A DNA stretch of 64,000 bases from Variovorax sp. Root473 (GTDB lineage Bacteria; Pseudomonadota; Gammaproteobacteria; Burkholderiales; Burkholderiaceae_C), in assembly GCF_001426505.1 (NCBI RefSeq), contig NZ_LMEV01000015.1, positions 218,336 through 282,335 on the forward strand, read 5' to 3'. The notes beneath the pieces were generated by a model. That model searched no databases, was not told where the DNA came from, and saw only the letters and a list, made by a program, of their open reading frames with translations. Below are positions 1 to 6,978 of the stretch, piece after piece. Both the position numbers and the translations under genes were made by a program. The number at the start of each line of letters is the position of its first letter. Positions within the stretch are counted from its first letter, which is position 1.

Positions 1-103
1 GCACGCGTACTACATCGACTACCGCAACCTGCGCCCGAAGTTCGTCGAGACCTTCCTGGCCAAGCTGGTCAACTGGGACTTTGCGGCCAAGAACTTCGGC
101 TGA
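1..103 (+). CDS. sodB: Superoxide dismutase [Fe/Mn], C-terminal end (partial)
   Basis: Only the last 33 residues are in the window, with the first complete codon at base 2. They read HAYYIDYRNLRPKFV and end in WDFAAKNFG. The HAYY-DY-N segment carries the last metal-ligand histidine region of Fe/Mn superoxide dismutases, just after the W-E-H motif, which lies outside the window. The enzyme converts superoxide to peroxide and oxygen in the cytoplasm. A strong intrinsic terminator follows 24 bases after the stop. Whether iron or manganese is used cannot be told from this fragment; sodB is the likelier name in this group of bacteria. Confidence 0.85.
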   Translation, partial: HAYYIDYRNLRPKFVETFLAKLVNWDFAAKNFG

Positions 104-127
104 AGTCCGCGTTCTCGCCATGAAGGA

Positions 128-152
128 AGCCGACCTGCGGGTCGGCTTTTTT
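128..152 (+). terminator. Intrinsic terminator after sodB
   Basis: AGCCGACC, a four-base loop TGCG, then GGTCGGCT and a run of six or more T. The 8-bp perfect stem followed by the T-run is a textbook Rho-independent terminator for the superoxide dismutase gene. The convergent membrane-protein gene ends at 166, so the two transcription units are separated here. Confidence 0.85.
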
Positions 153-165
153 GTGGGCGCTCGGT

Positions 166-2727
166 TCAGCGCGGTGCCGTCACCATCCAGTCGATCCAGC
201 GCGCGACGTGCGCCTGGTCGAGGTCGAAGTAGTGCGTGTGGGCGCCAAGGCCGAGGCAGGCCTCGTGCTCGGGCGCGGCGCCCCATGCCGGCGACGCTGT
301 CACCTGCGCATACGACTTGTCGTCGGGGCCCCAGAGCCAGCGCCCGACGTAGTCGCCGGCCGTGTACAGGTTGACCCAGCGGTCCACGCCGACCTGCGCC
401 GCGCTCGGCCCGCCGCCGTTCGCGGCTTCCGTCGTCACCCACGCATAGAGGTGCGGAAAGCGCGCCGCATACAGCTGGCGCAGCGGGCAGCCGGCCGTGA
501 GCAGCAGCAGCCGGCTCCTGTTCAGCGCCGTCCAGAGTTCGGTCACGCGCGTGTCAACCTTCTGCGCGGCGCGGAACTGCAGGTAGCGCAGCAGTTCCGT
601 CGAGATCACCGTGCCCTGGCTGTGGGCCACGACCACGATGCGGTCGTAGCCCTGCGCCGCCACGTGCTCCAGCAGCGACACGTAGCGCGAGAAGATGCGC
701 GCACGCGGAATGGCGCGGCGCGGGAACTCGCGGAAGTGGCCATCGACGTCGAGCGCCACATCGAGCGGCATGCGCAGGCCCGGCACGGCGCGCGACAGGA
801 ACCCCCCGAGCAGCGAGACGGCCGCGGCCAGCGTGGCGGCGGTGAAGATCAGCGGCTTGAGGCCGGTCTGCGACAGCGCCGACACCCAGACGACCGCGTC
901 GTCGATCCGCCCGCCGACCGAGACACCGCATTGCTTGAGCACCAGCAGCAGCGCGACCGCGCAGGCAATCAACACGCTGGCACTCGTGAGGAAGGTGACG
1001 AAAAAGTCGAGCCGCCGGTAGCCCGCGCCAAGCCAGTGGCCCAGGCGCTCCGAGGTTCCGAAGGCCACCTTGAGTTCGGCGAACAGGCTGGGCACCAGCA
1101 CCGCCACGAGGTAGGCCAGCAGCGACAGCGTGAGCCCCGCCGTCAGGGCGAAGGCCTGCGTGCTCTTCTCGTAGCGGCCGTGCAGGAAGTTCGCACCGTC
1201 GGCCCAGTAGATGCCCTTGCCGAACCAGAACGGCGCGTAGTCCACGTTCTTCGCGCCGAGCTCCACGATGTTCGTGAGCACGGCCCAGAACACCATCGAC
1301 AGCGCCACGAACGCGGCCACCGACACGAAGAGCCCGAGCCGACCCGTGGCGATGCTGGCGCGCGCGGCTGCATCGCGATCGGGCACCGACTGACCGGCAA
1401 CGAGCCAACCGATGAGCAGCACGCCGGCCACGCCCCACCAGGCCACGACGCCCAGCAGCAGGTACTCGACCACCCGCATGCCGGCGCGCACCCAGTGGCG
1501 CAGGTCGTCCGTGCCGCCTGCCGCTGCGGCGTTGAGTGCCACGTGCAGCAGCAGCGCGGCCGCGGTCAGCGCCATCAGGCCCAGGCCCCAGGTGCGCGCC
1601 GCCGGAAAGCGGTCGCGTGCGATGCGCAAGGCGCGGTCGGCCAACGCGGCGAGCAGCGCCAGCCAGGTCAGTCCGACGACCCAGTGCGCGGGCAGTTGCG
1701 CCCACAGGAGCCATCCCGCCAGCAAGGCATACAGGCCCACCACGATGCGCCCGGAAAGCCCGGGGCGCGCCTGGTAGCTGTACCACCAGACGGCCAGCAC
1801 AGGCACGGCCACCGCCAGCACCCGGCGCAGCAGTTCGGTGAGCGACAGCGCACTCGGTGCGGGCTCGACCCGCGCCAGTGCGCCGAGCCCCGCGATCACC
1901 AGCCCGATGAGCAACAGCTGCAGGAAGAGGTTGGCCAGCAGGTTCGCAAAGGCCCAGTCGAGCGTGGTCTGCAGCGACGCCAGGCAGGCCCAGCGCCGCG
2001 CGCCCGGCGGGCGGGGCTTTCTGTTCACGCCGGCCGCCTCGGCGGCGCGGTCCACCGCATCGCGGCCCAGCTGCGAGAGGCGGAACACGATGGTGAACAG
2101 CTCGGCGACGATGCGCGCCACCGAGCCGGGCAGCCGCGACAGGTCGGCCCAGTACATCTCGTGCACGTCGATGCGCTGCTGCACCGGCTGCCCGTGGGCA
2201 TCGGTGGCGTCGCGCGTCATGCGCACGCGCGTGGCCTCGTAGGCCTCGTGGTCGGGCTCGGCCCGCTGCGACTTGAACAGCAGGTAGTCGCTGAAGGCGA
2301 TGTCGGGGTTGCTCTTCTTCAGCTCGCGCGGCGTGAGCGGCCCGCGCCCCTTGGCCGCGCGCACCACGCCCGCGTCGTCGGACTCGGCGCTCGATATCCA
2401 GTCGTCGGCGCTGAAGTCGGAGGTCTTCGACTGCCGCATCGCCTTGCGCACGGGCGGCACGTAGGCCTTCTGCGCAGCACCGCCTTGCGCCGACGTCGGA
2501 TGGCCCGTGCGCCGCTGCACCATCGACGTCAGCGGCGGCACCGGCAGGAGGTGGCTGTCGCAGTCGGCCTGGCGGTAGGTCGCGCCGGGGCCGGGGTGGT
2601 TGAGCATCAGCGAGGCGATGGCGCGGGCCGTGTCTCCGGCCTTCTGGTCGGCCACGCCGTGGATGGCGATGACCGCGACGCGCTCGGGACGCGCGGGCGT
2701 TGACGGGTCGGGCGACGGTGCGCGCAT
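166..2727 (-). CDS. Large multi-pass membrane protein with alpha/beta-hydrolase-like signature
   Basis: An 853-residue protein of unknown function. The N-terminal segment VAVIAIHGVADQ resembles the first strand and HG turn of an alpha/beta hydrolase. After roughly 240 polar residues come several hydrophobic stretches (about residues 265-640). Near residue 700, VVVAHSQGT looks like a serine nucleophile elbow (S in HSQG), within a Rossmann-like strand-turn-helix. I start it at the ATG at 2727 because GGAGGAG lies seven bases upstream; an in-frame ATG at 2748 has no such site. A split hydrolase with a membrane insertion is inference. The gene stands alone between convergent and divergent neighbours. 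Confidence 0.75.
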   Translation of the reverse strand: MRAPSPDPSTPARPERVAVIAIHGVADQKAGDTARAIASLMLNHPGPGATYRQADCDSHLLPVPPLTSMVQRRTGHPTSAQGGAAQKAYVPPVRKAMRQSKTSDFSADDWISSAESDDAGVVRAAKGRGPLTPRELKKSNPDIAFSDYLLFKSQRAEPDHEAYEATRVRMTRDATDAHGQPVQQRIDVHEMYWADLSRLPGSVARIVAELFTIVFRLSQLGRDAVDRAAEAAGVNRKPRPPGARRWACLASLQTTLDWAFANLLANLFLQLLLIGLVIAGLGALARVEPAPSALSLTELLRRVLAVAVPVLAVWWYSYQARPGLSGRIVVGLYALLAGWLLWAQLPAHWVVGLTWLALLAALADRALRIARDRFPAARTWGLGLMALTAAALLLHVALNAAAAGGTDDLRHWVRAGMRVVEYLLLGVVAWWGVAGVLLIGWLVAGQSVPDRDAAARASIATGRLGLFVSVAAFVALSMVFWAVLTNIVELGAKNVDYAPFWFGKGIYWADGANFLHGRYEKSTQAFALTAGLTLSLLAYLVAVLVPSLFAELKVAFGTSERLGHWLGAGYRRLDFFVTFLTSASVLIACAVALLLVLKQCGVSVGGRIDDAVVWVSALSQTGLKPLIFTAATLAAAVSLLGGFLSRAVPGLRMPLDVALDVDGHFREFPRRAIPRARIFSRYVSLLEHVAAQGYDRIVVVAHSQGTVISTELLRYLQFRAAQKVDTRVTELWTALNRSRLLLLTAGCPLRQLYAARFPHLYAWVTTEAANGGGPSAAQVGVDRWVNLYTAGDYVGRWLWGPDDKSYAQVTASPAWGAAPEHEACLGLGAHTHYFDLDQAHVARWIDWMVTAPR

Positions 2728-2838
2728 GGGATGACTCCTCCATGCCATGCCGGTGCATGGCAGGAGGGATTGTCCGCAGCGCGCCGTCTTTGGCTTCCCC
2801 CAAAAGAGGGATGCCGGATGGTCAGGGGCCCGTGGACC

Positions 2839-3216
2839 TCAGCCGCCGATCAGGTGCAGGATGTTCCCGTCCGGGTCCTTGAACCACGCCATCTTCATGC
2901 CGTCCGCGAGGTGAAGATCGCCTTCGCGCTTCGTCCCGGGCATGTCGTAGTGCTCGAAGCGCACGCCCTTGGCCTGGAGCGCGGCAACGAGGCGCCCGAT
3001 GTCCGCGCCGACCTGCCAGCTCACGGCCGTGGCCTGGTTCGTGCCCGCGAACGACGAGCGGTACACCTGGACGCGCGCGTTGCCGCTGCGGTAGACGACG
3101 ACCTCGTCGCCCTCCGAATCGACCTGCGCAAGGCCGAGGGTGTCTTCGTAGAAACGGCGCGCCACGGTCATGTCTTTCACCGCGAGATTCGCCACTGCAT
3201 CGATGTTTCCGAGCAT
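2839..3216 (-). CDS. Glyoxalase/bleomycin-resistance/dioxygenase (VOC) family protein
   Basis: A 125-residue single-domain VOC-fold protein. It opens with LAVKDMTVARRFYEDTLGL, the usual first beta-alpha unit of the fold, and ends with the typical WFKDPDGNILHLI strand. VOC proteins bind metals and act on thiol adducts, extradiol substrates or antibiotics; the substrate here cannot be named. I chose the start at 3216 because CAGGAGAC precedes the ATG at normal spacing; the frame stays open further upstream but without a ribosome binding site. It lies alone, head to head with the receptor gene at 3425. Confidence 0.85.
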   Translation of the reverse strand: MLGNIDAVANLAVKDMTVARRFYEDTLGLAQVDSEGDEVVVYRSGNARVQVYRSSFAGTNQATAVSWQVGADIGRLVAALQAKGVRFEHYDMPGTKREGDLHLADGMKMAWFKDPDGNILHLIGG

Positions 3217-3424
3217 GGGTGTCTCCTGTGGGGGGAATGGACATTTCATCTTCGACGGCCGGATGGCCCTGTCAAGTCGGCGCCGTCCGATACGGGGCCC
3301 ATCGCAAAGCACGAAAATGGGGGGATGCCCCTTCCGGCACACTGCACCGTGGGTGCAGTGAGGTCGAAAGACCTCCATCGACATTGCCGCGCCCCCATCC
3401 GCTCAGACCGAGAGAGACAATCCC

Positions 3425-4414
3425 ATGATCCGAAGAAAACTCACCCGCTCGCTGGCCCTCGTGCTCGCACTTCCCCTGGCGTTCGGCACCGTGGCCGCAC
3501 AAGCCCAGACCGCCGCCTACCCCGCCAAGCCCATCCGCATGGTCGTGCCCTTCCCGCCCGGCGGCGGCACCGACATCCTGGCGCGCCTGGTCGCGCAGAA
3601 GCTCACCGAAGCCAACCACTGGACCGTGGTGCCCGACAACCGCGGCGGCGCCGGCGGCACCATCGGCATCGCCGAGGCGGCGCGCGCCGCGCCCACGGGC
3701 TACGACATCGTGATGGGCCAGAAGGACAACATGGTCGTCGCGCCCTGGCTCTACAAGAGCCTGAGCTACAACCCGGTAAAGGACCTCACGGCCGTGGCCC
3801 ACGTGGCCTACACGCCCGTGGTGATCGTCACGCAGGCCAACTCGAAGTTCAAGACGCTCGACGACGTGGTGAAGGCCGCGCGCGCCGCGCCCGACACCGT
3901 CACCTACGGCTCGCCGGGCAACGGCACCACCATCCACCTGGCCGGCGAGATCTTCAACGGCGCGGCCAAGATCAAGATGCGCCACGTGCCCTACAAGGGC
4001 TCCAACGCCGCCATGATGGACGTGCTCGCGGGCAACGTCGACCTGATGGTGTCGTCGGTGCCCTCGGCGCTGGCGCAGATCAAGGCCGGCAAGCTGCGCC
4101 CGCTGGCCGTGACCTCGGCCAAGCGCAGCACCTCGCTGCCCGACACGCCCACCGTGGCCGAGCTGGGCTACAAGGACTTCGACGTGAGCACCTGGTACGG
4201 CATCTTCGTGCCCGCCGGCACGCCCAAGGACGTCGTCGCCACGCTGAATGCGGCGGTCAACAAGCTGCTGGCCACGCCCGAGATGAAGGCGGCCATCATT
4301 GCGCAGGGCGCCGAGCCGCAGGGCATGACGCCGGAGCAGTTCGGCACGCTGCTGAAGACCGACTACGAGAAGTGGAAGGGGATCGTGCAGGCCTCGGGCG
4401 CGACGATCGAGTAA
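3425..4414 (+). CDS. Bug-family tripartite tricarboxylate transporter substrate-binding protein (TctC-like)
   Basis: A 329-residue periplasmic solute receptor. A signal peptide (MIRRKLTRSLALVLALPLAF, cleavage near AQA at about residue 27) is followed by YPAKPIRMVVPFPPGGGTD, the hallmark ligand-binding start of the Bug/TctC family, and by the VPYKG and later G-YG-FVPAGTP motifs. Such proteins bind carboxylates and feed TctAB membrane components, but no tctA or tctB gene is nearby, so it is one of four orphan receptors in the window. The ligand is unknown. It reads away from the VOC gene and ends just before a dispersed repeat. Confidence 0.92.
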   Translation: MIRRKLTRSLALVLALPLAFGTVAAQAQTAAYPAKPIRMVVPFPPGGGTDILARLVAQKLTEANHWTVVPDNRGGAGGTIGIAEAARAAPTGYDIVMGQKDNMVVAPWLYKSLSYNPVKDLTAVAHVAYTPVVIVTQANSKFKTLDDVVKAARAAPDTVTYGSPGNGTTIHLAGEIFNGAAKIKMRHVPYKGSNAAMMDVLAGNVDLMVSSVPSALAQIKAGKLRPLAVTSAKRSTSLPDTPTVAELGYKDFDVSTWYGIFVPAGTPKDVVATLNAAVNKLLATPEMKAAIIAQGAEPQGMTPEQFGTLLKTDYEKWKGIVQASGATIE

Positions 4415-4429
4415 GGCTGGTTTTCACCA

Positions 4430-4519
4430 GGAACACCGCGGAACCGGCTTTGCCGGGCCGCTGGTGTTGCCCCGGTAGGGGGTTGGCGAAGCGACACGAA
4501 GTGCGCGAAGCCTGGGGGC
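4430..4519. repeat. Dispersed palindromic intergenic repeat, copy A
   Basis: About 90 bases that match, in inverted orientation, the element at 14127-14220 with only scattered differences. The core contains the imperfect palindrome around CCGGCTTTGCCGG, followed by a G-rich stretch and GGCGAAGCGACACG. It lies between two convergent genes. This is a REP-like intergenic element by layout; no transposase or target duplication is visible. Confidence 0.8.
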
Positions 4520-4523
4520 GAGC

Positions 4524-4781
4524 TCAATCAGGCACGAACTTCGTATTGAAGATCTCCACGTCCGCCGCGTCCTCGAACGTCGCCACCTGCCCCATCTTCC
4601 CGTCGCTCATGCGGCAGGCCGAGAACAGGCTGTAGCGGCCCTTGAAATAGAACTCGTCCATCACGATCAGCGCGTACGGGTACGGCACGAACACCTGGTG
4701 CTCGAAGACGATGCGGTGCACGTTCCTCGGCGACGGGAAGAGCTTGTAGTCGAGCGTGTCGATGGACTTTGCGGTGGCCAT
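4524..4781 (-). CDS. Small conserved-looking protein of unknown function
   Basis: An 85-residue acidic to neutral soluble protein rich in aromatic residues (FVPYPYALIVMDEFYFKGRY in its middle), with no signal peptide or membrane segment. I do not recognise its family. It starts 16 bases after the stop of the SDR gene and has the same codon bias as its neighbours, so it is probably the last gene of the operon that begins with the Crp/Fnr-type regulator at 6894. Its stop codon abuts the dispersed repeat. Confidence 0.65.
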   Translation of the reverse strand: MATAKSIDTLDYKLFPSPRNVHRIVFEHQVFVPYPYALIVMDEFYFKGRYSLFSACRMSDGKMGQVATFEDAADVEIFNTKFVPD

Positions 4782-4797
4782 GATGATGTCGCCGTGT

Positions 4798-5571
4798 TCA
4801 GGCCGGGTCGCGCACGTCGGCCACGGGGTTGCTGCCGAAGTCCGCGCGGGCCAGGTAGGCGAGCACCTTGGCCGCGGCGCCCTGGGGGCTGTCGAGCCGG
4901 CCTTCTTCCTTCATGCTCACGAAGCGCGTGCGATCCGGGAACTGTTCGGCCGACGCGCCGCGCAGCTGCACCTGCATGTCGGTGTCGATGATGCCGGGCG
5001 CCAGCGACACGATGCGCGCGCCGTTCGGTGCATGTGCTTCCTCGAGCGCCACGGCCCGCGAGAAATGGTCCATGCCGGCCTTGGCCGCGCAGTACGGCGC
5101 CTGGCTGCCCAGGGCGTTGCGGCCCAGGCCCGACGAGATGTTCAGCACCTTGCGCGCGCCGCGCCATTCGCGCGTGCCGCCGAGGAAAGCGGCCGTGAGC
5201 AGCATCGGCGCTTCGAGCCCGATGCGCAGTGCCTGGGCCAGTTCAGCCGGCACGGCGCGCGACAGCGGCGCGGGATTGCCGACGGTGCCGGCGTTGTTGA
5301 TGAGCGTGACGCTGTCGAAGCGCTGGCCGTCCAGCGTCTGGAGCCAGTCCGACAGGCGCGCTGCGGCGGCCATGGGGTCGGACAGGTCCTGCGCCCATTG
5401 CGTCAGTTCGGCGCCGCCGGCCTTGGCGGCCTCGGCGAGTTCGGGCGAGGGCTTGCGCGCAATGCCGAGCACCGCGTGGCCGGCCTGCAGCAGCTGTTCG
5501 GCCATGGCACGGCCCAGGCCGCGCGAGGCGCCGGTGATGACGGTGAGGTGGGAAGAGGCGAAGGTGGTCAT
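4798..5571 (-). CDS. SDR family NAD(P)-dependent oxidoreductase
   Basis: A 257-residue short-chain dehydrogenase. The cofactor motif TGASRGLG is at residues 13-20, the NNAG motif (LINNAGTVG) follows near residue 90, then the catalytic serine strand (NISSGLG) and YCAAK with the catalytic tyrosine and lysine. The C-terminal part (APGIIDTDMQVQLR) resembles sepiapterin or benzil reductase-like SDRs, which reduce small carbonyl compounds; the substrate is not predictable. The start at 5571 is the ATG that puts the Rossmann motif at the usual distance. It follows the unknown gene at 5630 by 58 bases. Confidence 0.88.
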   Translation of the reverse strand: MTTFASSHLTVITGASRGLGRAMAEQLLQAGHAVLGIARKPSPELAEAAKAGGAELTQWAQDLSDPMAAAARLSDWLQTLDGQRFDSVTLINNAGTVGNPAPLSRAVPAELAQALRIGLEAPMLLTAAFLGGTREWRGARKVLNISSGLGRNALGSQAPYCAAKAGMDHFSRAVALEEAHAPNGARIVSLAPGIIDTDMQVQLRGASAEQFPDRTRFVSMKEEGRLDSPQGAAAKVLAYLARADFGSNPVADVRDPA

Positions 5572-5629
5572 GGGTGTGTGGGGGCAGGAGAAGGCCGCAA
5601 GGCTAAGGGATATCGAAAGGCCGCGTGCA

Positions 5630-6109
5630 TCAGCCGGTACGGAACTGACCGCGCAGGAAGTTGCGGTGGCGGGCAATGTGCTGCAGCTGCGCCGGTGCGA
5701 TGGTCCCGCCGAGGTCGACCTCGTCCGCGCCGTTGAGCACCGCATTGGCGTTGGCCATGGCGCGCGCCACGACCTCTTCCTCGCTCACGCCGAGCTGCGC
5801 CGCCAGATCAAGCGCGACGCGGCGCATGGCGCGCTGCGACAGCATCCACATCGCGCCGAAGCGGTCCCAGGCCAGCGCGGCCTCTTCCGACTTTTCGCGG
5901 TCGGCCAGGATGTCTTTCAGCGGGCGCGCCAGGATCTCGTTGAGCGCCTCGATCTGTTCGCCCAGGGCCTCGGCGCGGTCGATGGCTTCTTCGAGCGTCG
6001 GGCCGTCGTCTTCCTCGTTGCGGGCCTGCGTGGCCTGTTGCTGCGGCGGCGGCAGAAAGCTCGCCTGTGCGTCGGCGGGCACGATCTGCAGGTGGTCGGA
6101 GAGAGCCAT
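5630..6109 (-). CDS. Hypothetical protein co-transcribed with a Crp/Fnr regulator
   Basis: A 159-residue soluble protein that I do not recognise. After a Gln/Pro-rich linker (PPPQQQATQ) it is mostly helical, with an acidic segment EEAIDRAEALGEQIEALNEI likely to form a coiled coil, and a tail with a run of alanines and arginines ending in RNFLRGQF. There is no signal peptide. It starts 20 bases after the regulator's stop codon, which suggests a shared transcript. Lone occurrence of this pair would hint at a role in the same response, but that is inference. Confidence 0.7.
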   Translation of the reverse strand: MALSDHLQIVPADAQASFLPPPQQQATQARNEEDDGPTLEEAIDRAEALGEQIEALNEILARPLKDILADREKSEEAALAWDRFGAMWMLSQRAMRRVALDLAAQLGVSEEEVVARAMANANAVLNGADEVDLGGTIAPAQLQHIARHRNFLRGQFRTG

Positions 6110-6129
6110 GTTCTTTTCTTCTTTCAGGT

Positions 6130-6894
6130 TCAGTTCGAGGTGCTGCCGTTCTTGCGGCTGGACACCGCGGTGGCGCGCAGGCCCGGCAAATCAAGCACGC
6201 GCAGGCCGCCGTACTCGACGCGGATCAGCCCTTGCGCCGACAGCGCATTGAGCGCCTCGTTCACGCGCTGGCGCGACAGGCCGACAAGATACGCCAGCTC
6301 CTGCTGCGTGATGCGCAAGACCTCGCCCACGCCGGGGTACAGCACGGGGTTGAACAGCGACACCAGGTTGCGCGCCACGCGCGCGTCGGGGTTGTTGAGG
6401 CGATCGATCTCCAGCGCCGCGATGAACTGCCCGAGCCGCTCGTTGAGCTGGTTCATCACGAAACGGTTGAAGCCGATGGAATGGTCGAGCAGCCAGTGGA
6501 AACTCTCGATCGGCAGCCCCGCCACGAGGCTGCGGCGCAGCGCCTGGATGTTGTAGCGGTAGGGCTCGCGCTTCATCACCGTGCCTTCGCCGAACCAGCC
6601 GCCGGGCGGCACGCCGGTGTAGGTGACCGAGCCGCCGTCGGCGTTGTCGTTGCTCATCTTCAAGAGGCCTTCGACCACGCCGAACCAGTAGGTGGGCGAG
6701 CGGCCGACGCGGCACACGAGGTCGCCGGGCTCGGCCTCGCCGACCACGAGCGTGGCCTCGGCGCGGCGGCGCTCGGTGGGCGTGAGCGTGGGCAGCCACG
6801 GAATGCCACCGAGTTCGGTGCCGTTGGGAGGGCGAACCCGGTCCTTGATCGAACCGCCGAGCACGTTGTGTGGATGTGGATTGCCAGGAGGCAT
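6130..6894 (-). CDS. Crp/Fnr family transcriptional regulator
   Basis: A 254-residue regulator. The N-terminal two thirds form a cyclic-nucleotide-binding-like beta barrel (GDLVCRVGRSPTYWFGVVEG, then GGWFGEGTVM), and a winged helix-turn-helix follows (ITQQELAYLVGLSRQRVNEAL). Aligned by eye with E. coli CRP, the recognition helix keeps Arg180 but has Gln for Glu181 and Glu for Arg185, so its DNA site should differ from TGTGA. No Fnr-type cysteine cluster is seen. It is divergent from the acyl-CoA ligase/ABC operon, and a perfect 8-2-8 inverted repeat of Crp spacing lies between them, so it probably controls that operon. Confidence 0.88.
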   Translation of the reverse strand: MPPGNPHPHNVLGGSIKDRVRPPNGTELGGIPWLPTLTPTERRRAEATLVVGEAEPGDLVCRVGRSPTYWFGVVEGLLKMSNDNADGGSVTYTGVPPGGWFGEGTVMKREPYRYNIQALRRSLVAGLPIESFHWLLDHSIGFNRFVMNQLNERLGQFIAALEIDRLNNPDARVARNLVSLFNPVLYPGVGEVLRITQQELAYLVGLSRQRVNEALNALSAQGLIRVEYGGLRVLDLPGLRATAVSSRKNGSTSN

Positions 6895-6925
6895 CGGGAA
6901 ACTCCGGGGAGTAGTGTCCCTAGGA

Positions 6926-6943
6926 TTGTCGTTGGAACGACAA
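6926..6943. promoter_or_regulatory. Perfect inverted repeat, candidate Crp/Fnr-type operator
   Basis: TTGTCGTTGGAACGACAA: two perfect 8-base arms around GG. Written as TGTCG-N6-CGACA it has exactly the half-site spacing of CRP sites (TGTGA-N6-TCACA). Its centre is 41.5 bases upstream of the transcription start predicted from the -10 hexamer at 6964-6969, the class II activator position. The regulator gene next door supplies a protein with altered recognition-helix residues. Confidence 0.65.
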
Positions 6944-6963
6944 CCGGGCGTCAAAGTGAGACC

Positions 6964-6969
6964 TACGAT
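6964..6969 (+). promoter_or_regulatory. Candidate -10 element of the ligase/ABC operon
   Basis: TACGAT keeps the TA...T positions of the -10 consensus. No good -35 is present, as expected for a class II activator-dependent promoter. A start at about 6976 would leave only three bases before the GTG at 6979, a leaderless message. Confidence 0.4.
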
Positions 6970-6978
6970 CCGGCCACT

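Noticed and set aside
151..2703. A long open frame on the plus strand opposite the membrane-protein gene
   Set aside because: It is extremely rich in Arg, His and Gln with no domain sense, starts inside an intergenic region, and is the mirror of a well-supported minus-strand gene in GC-rich DNA.
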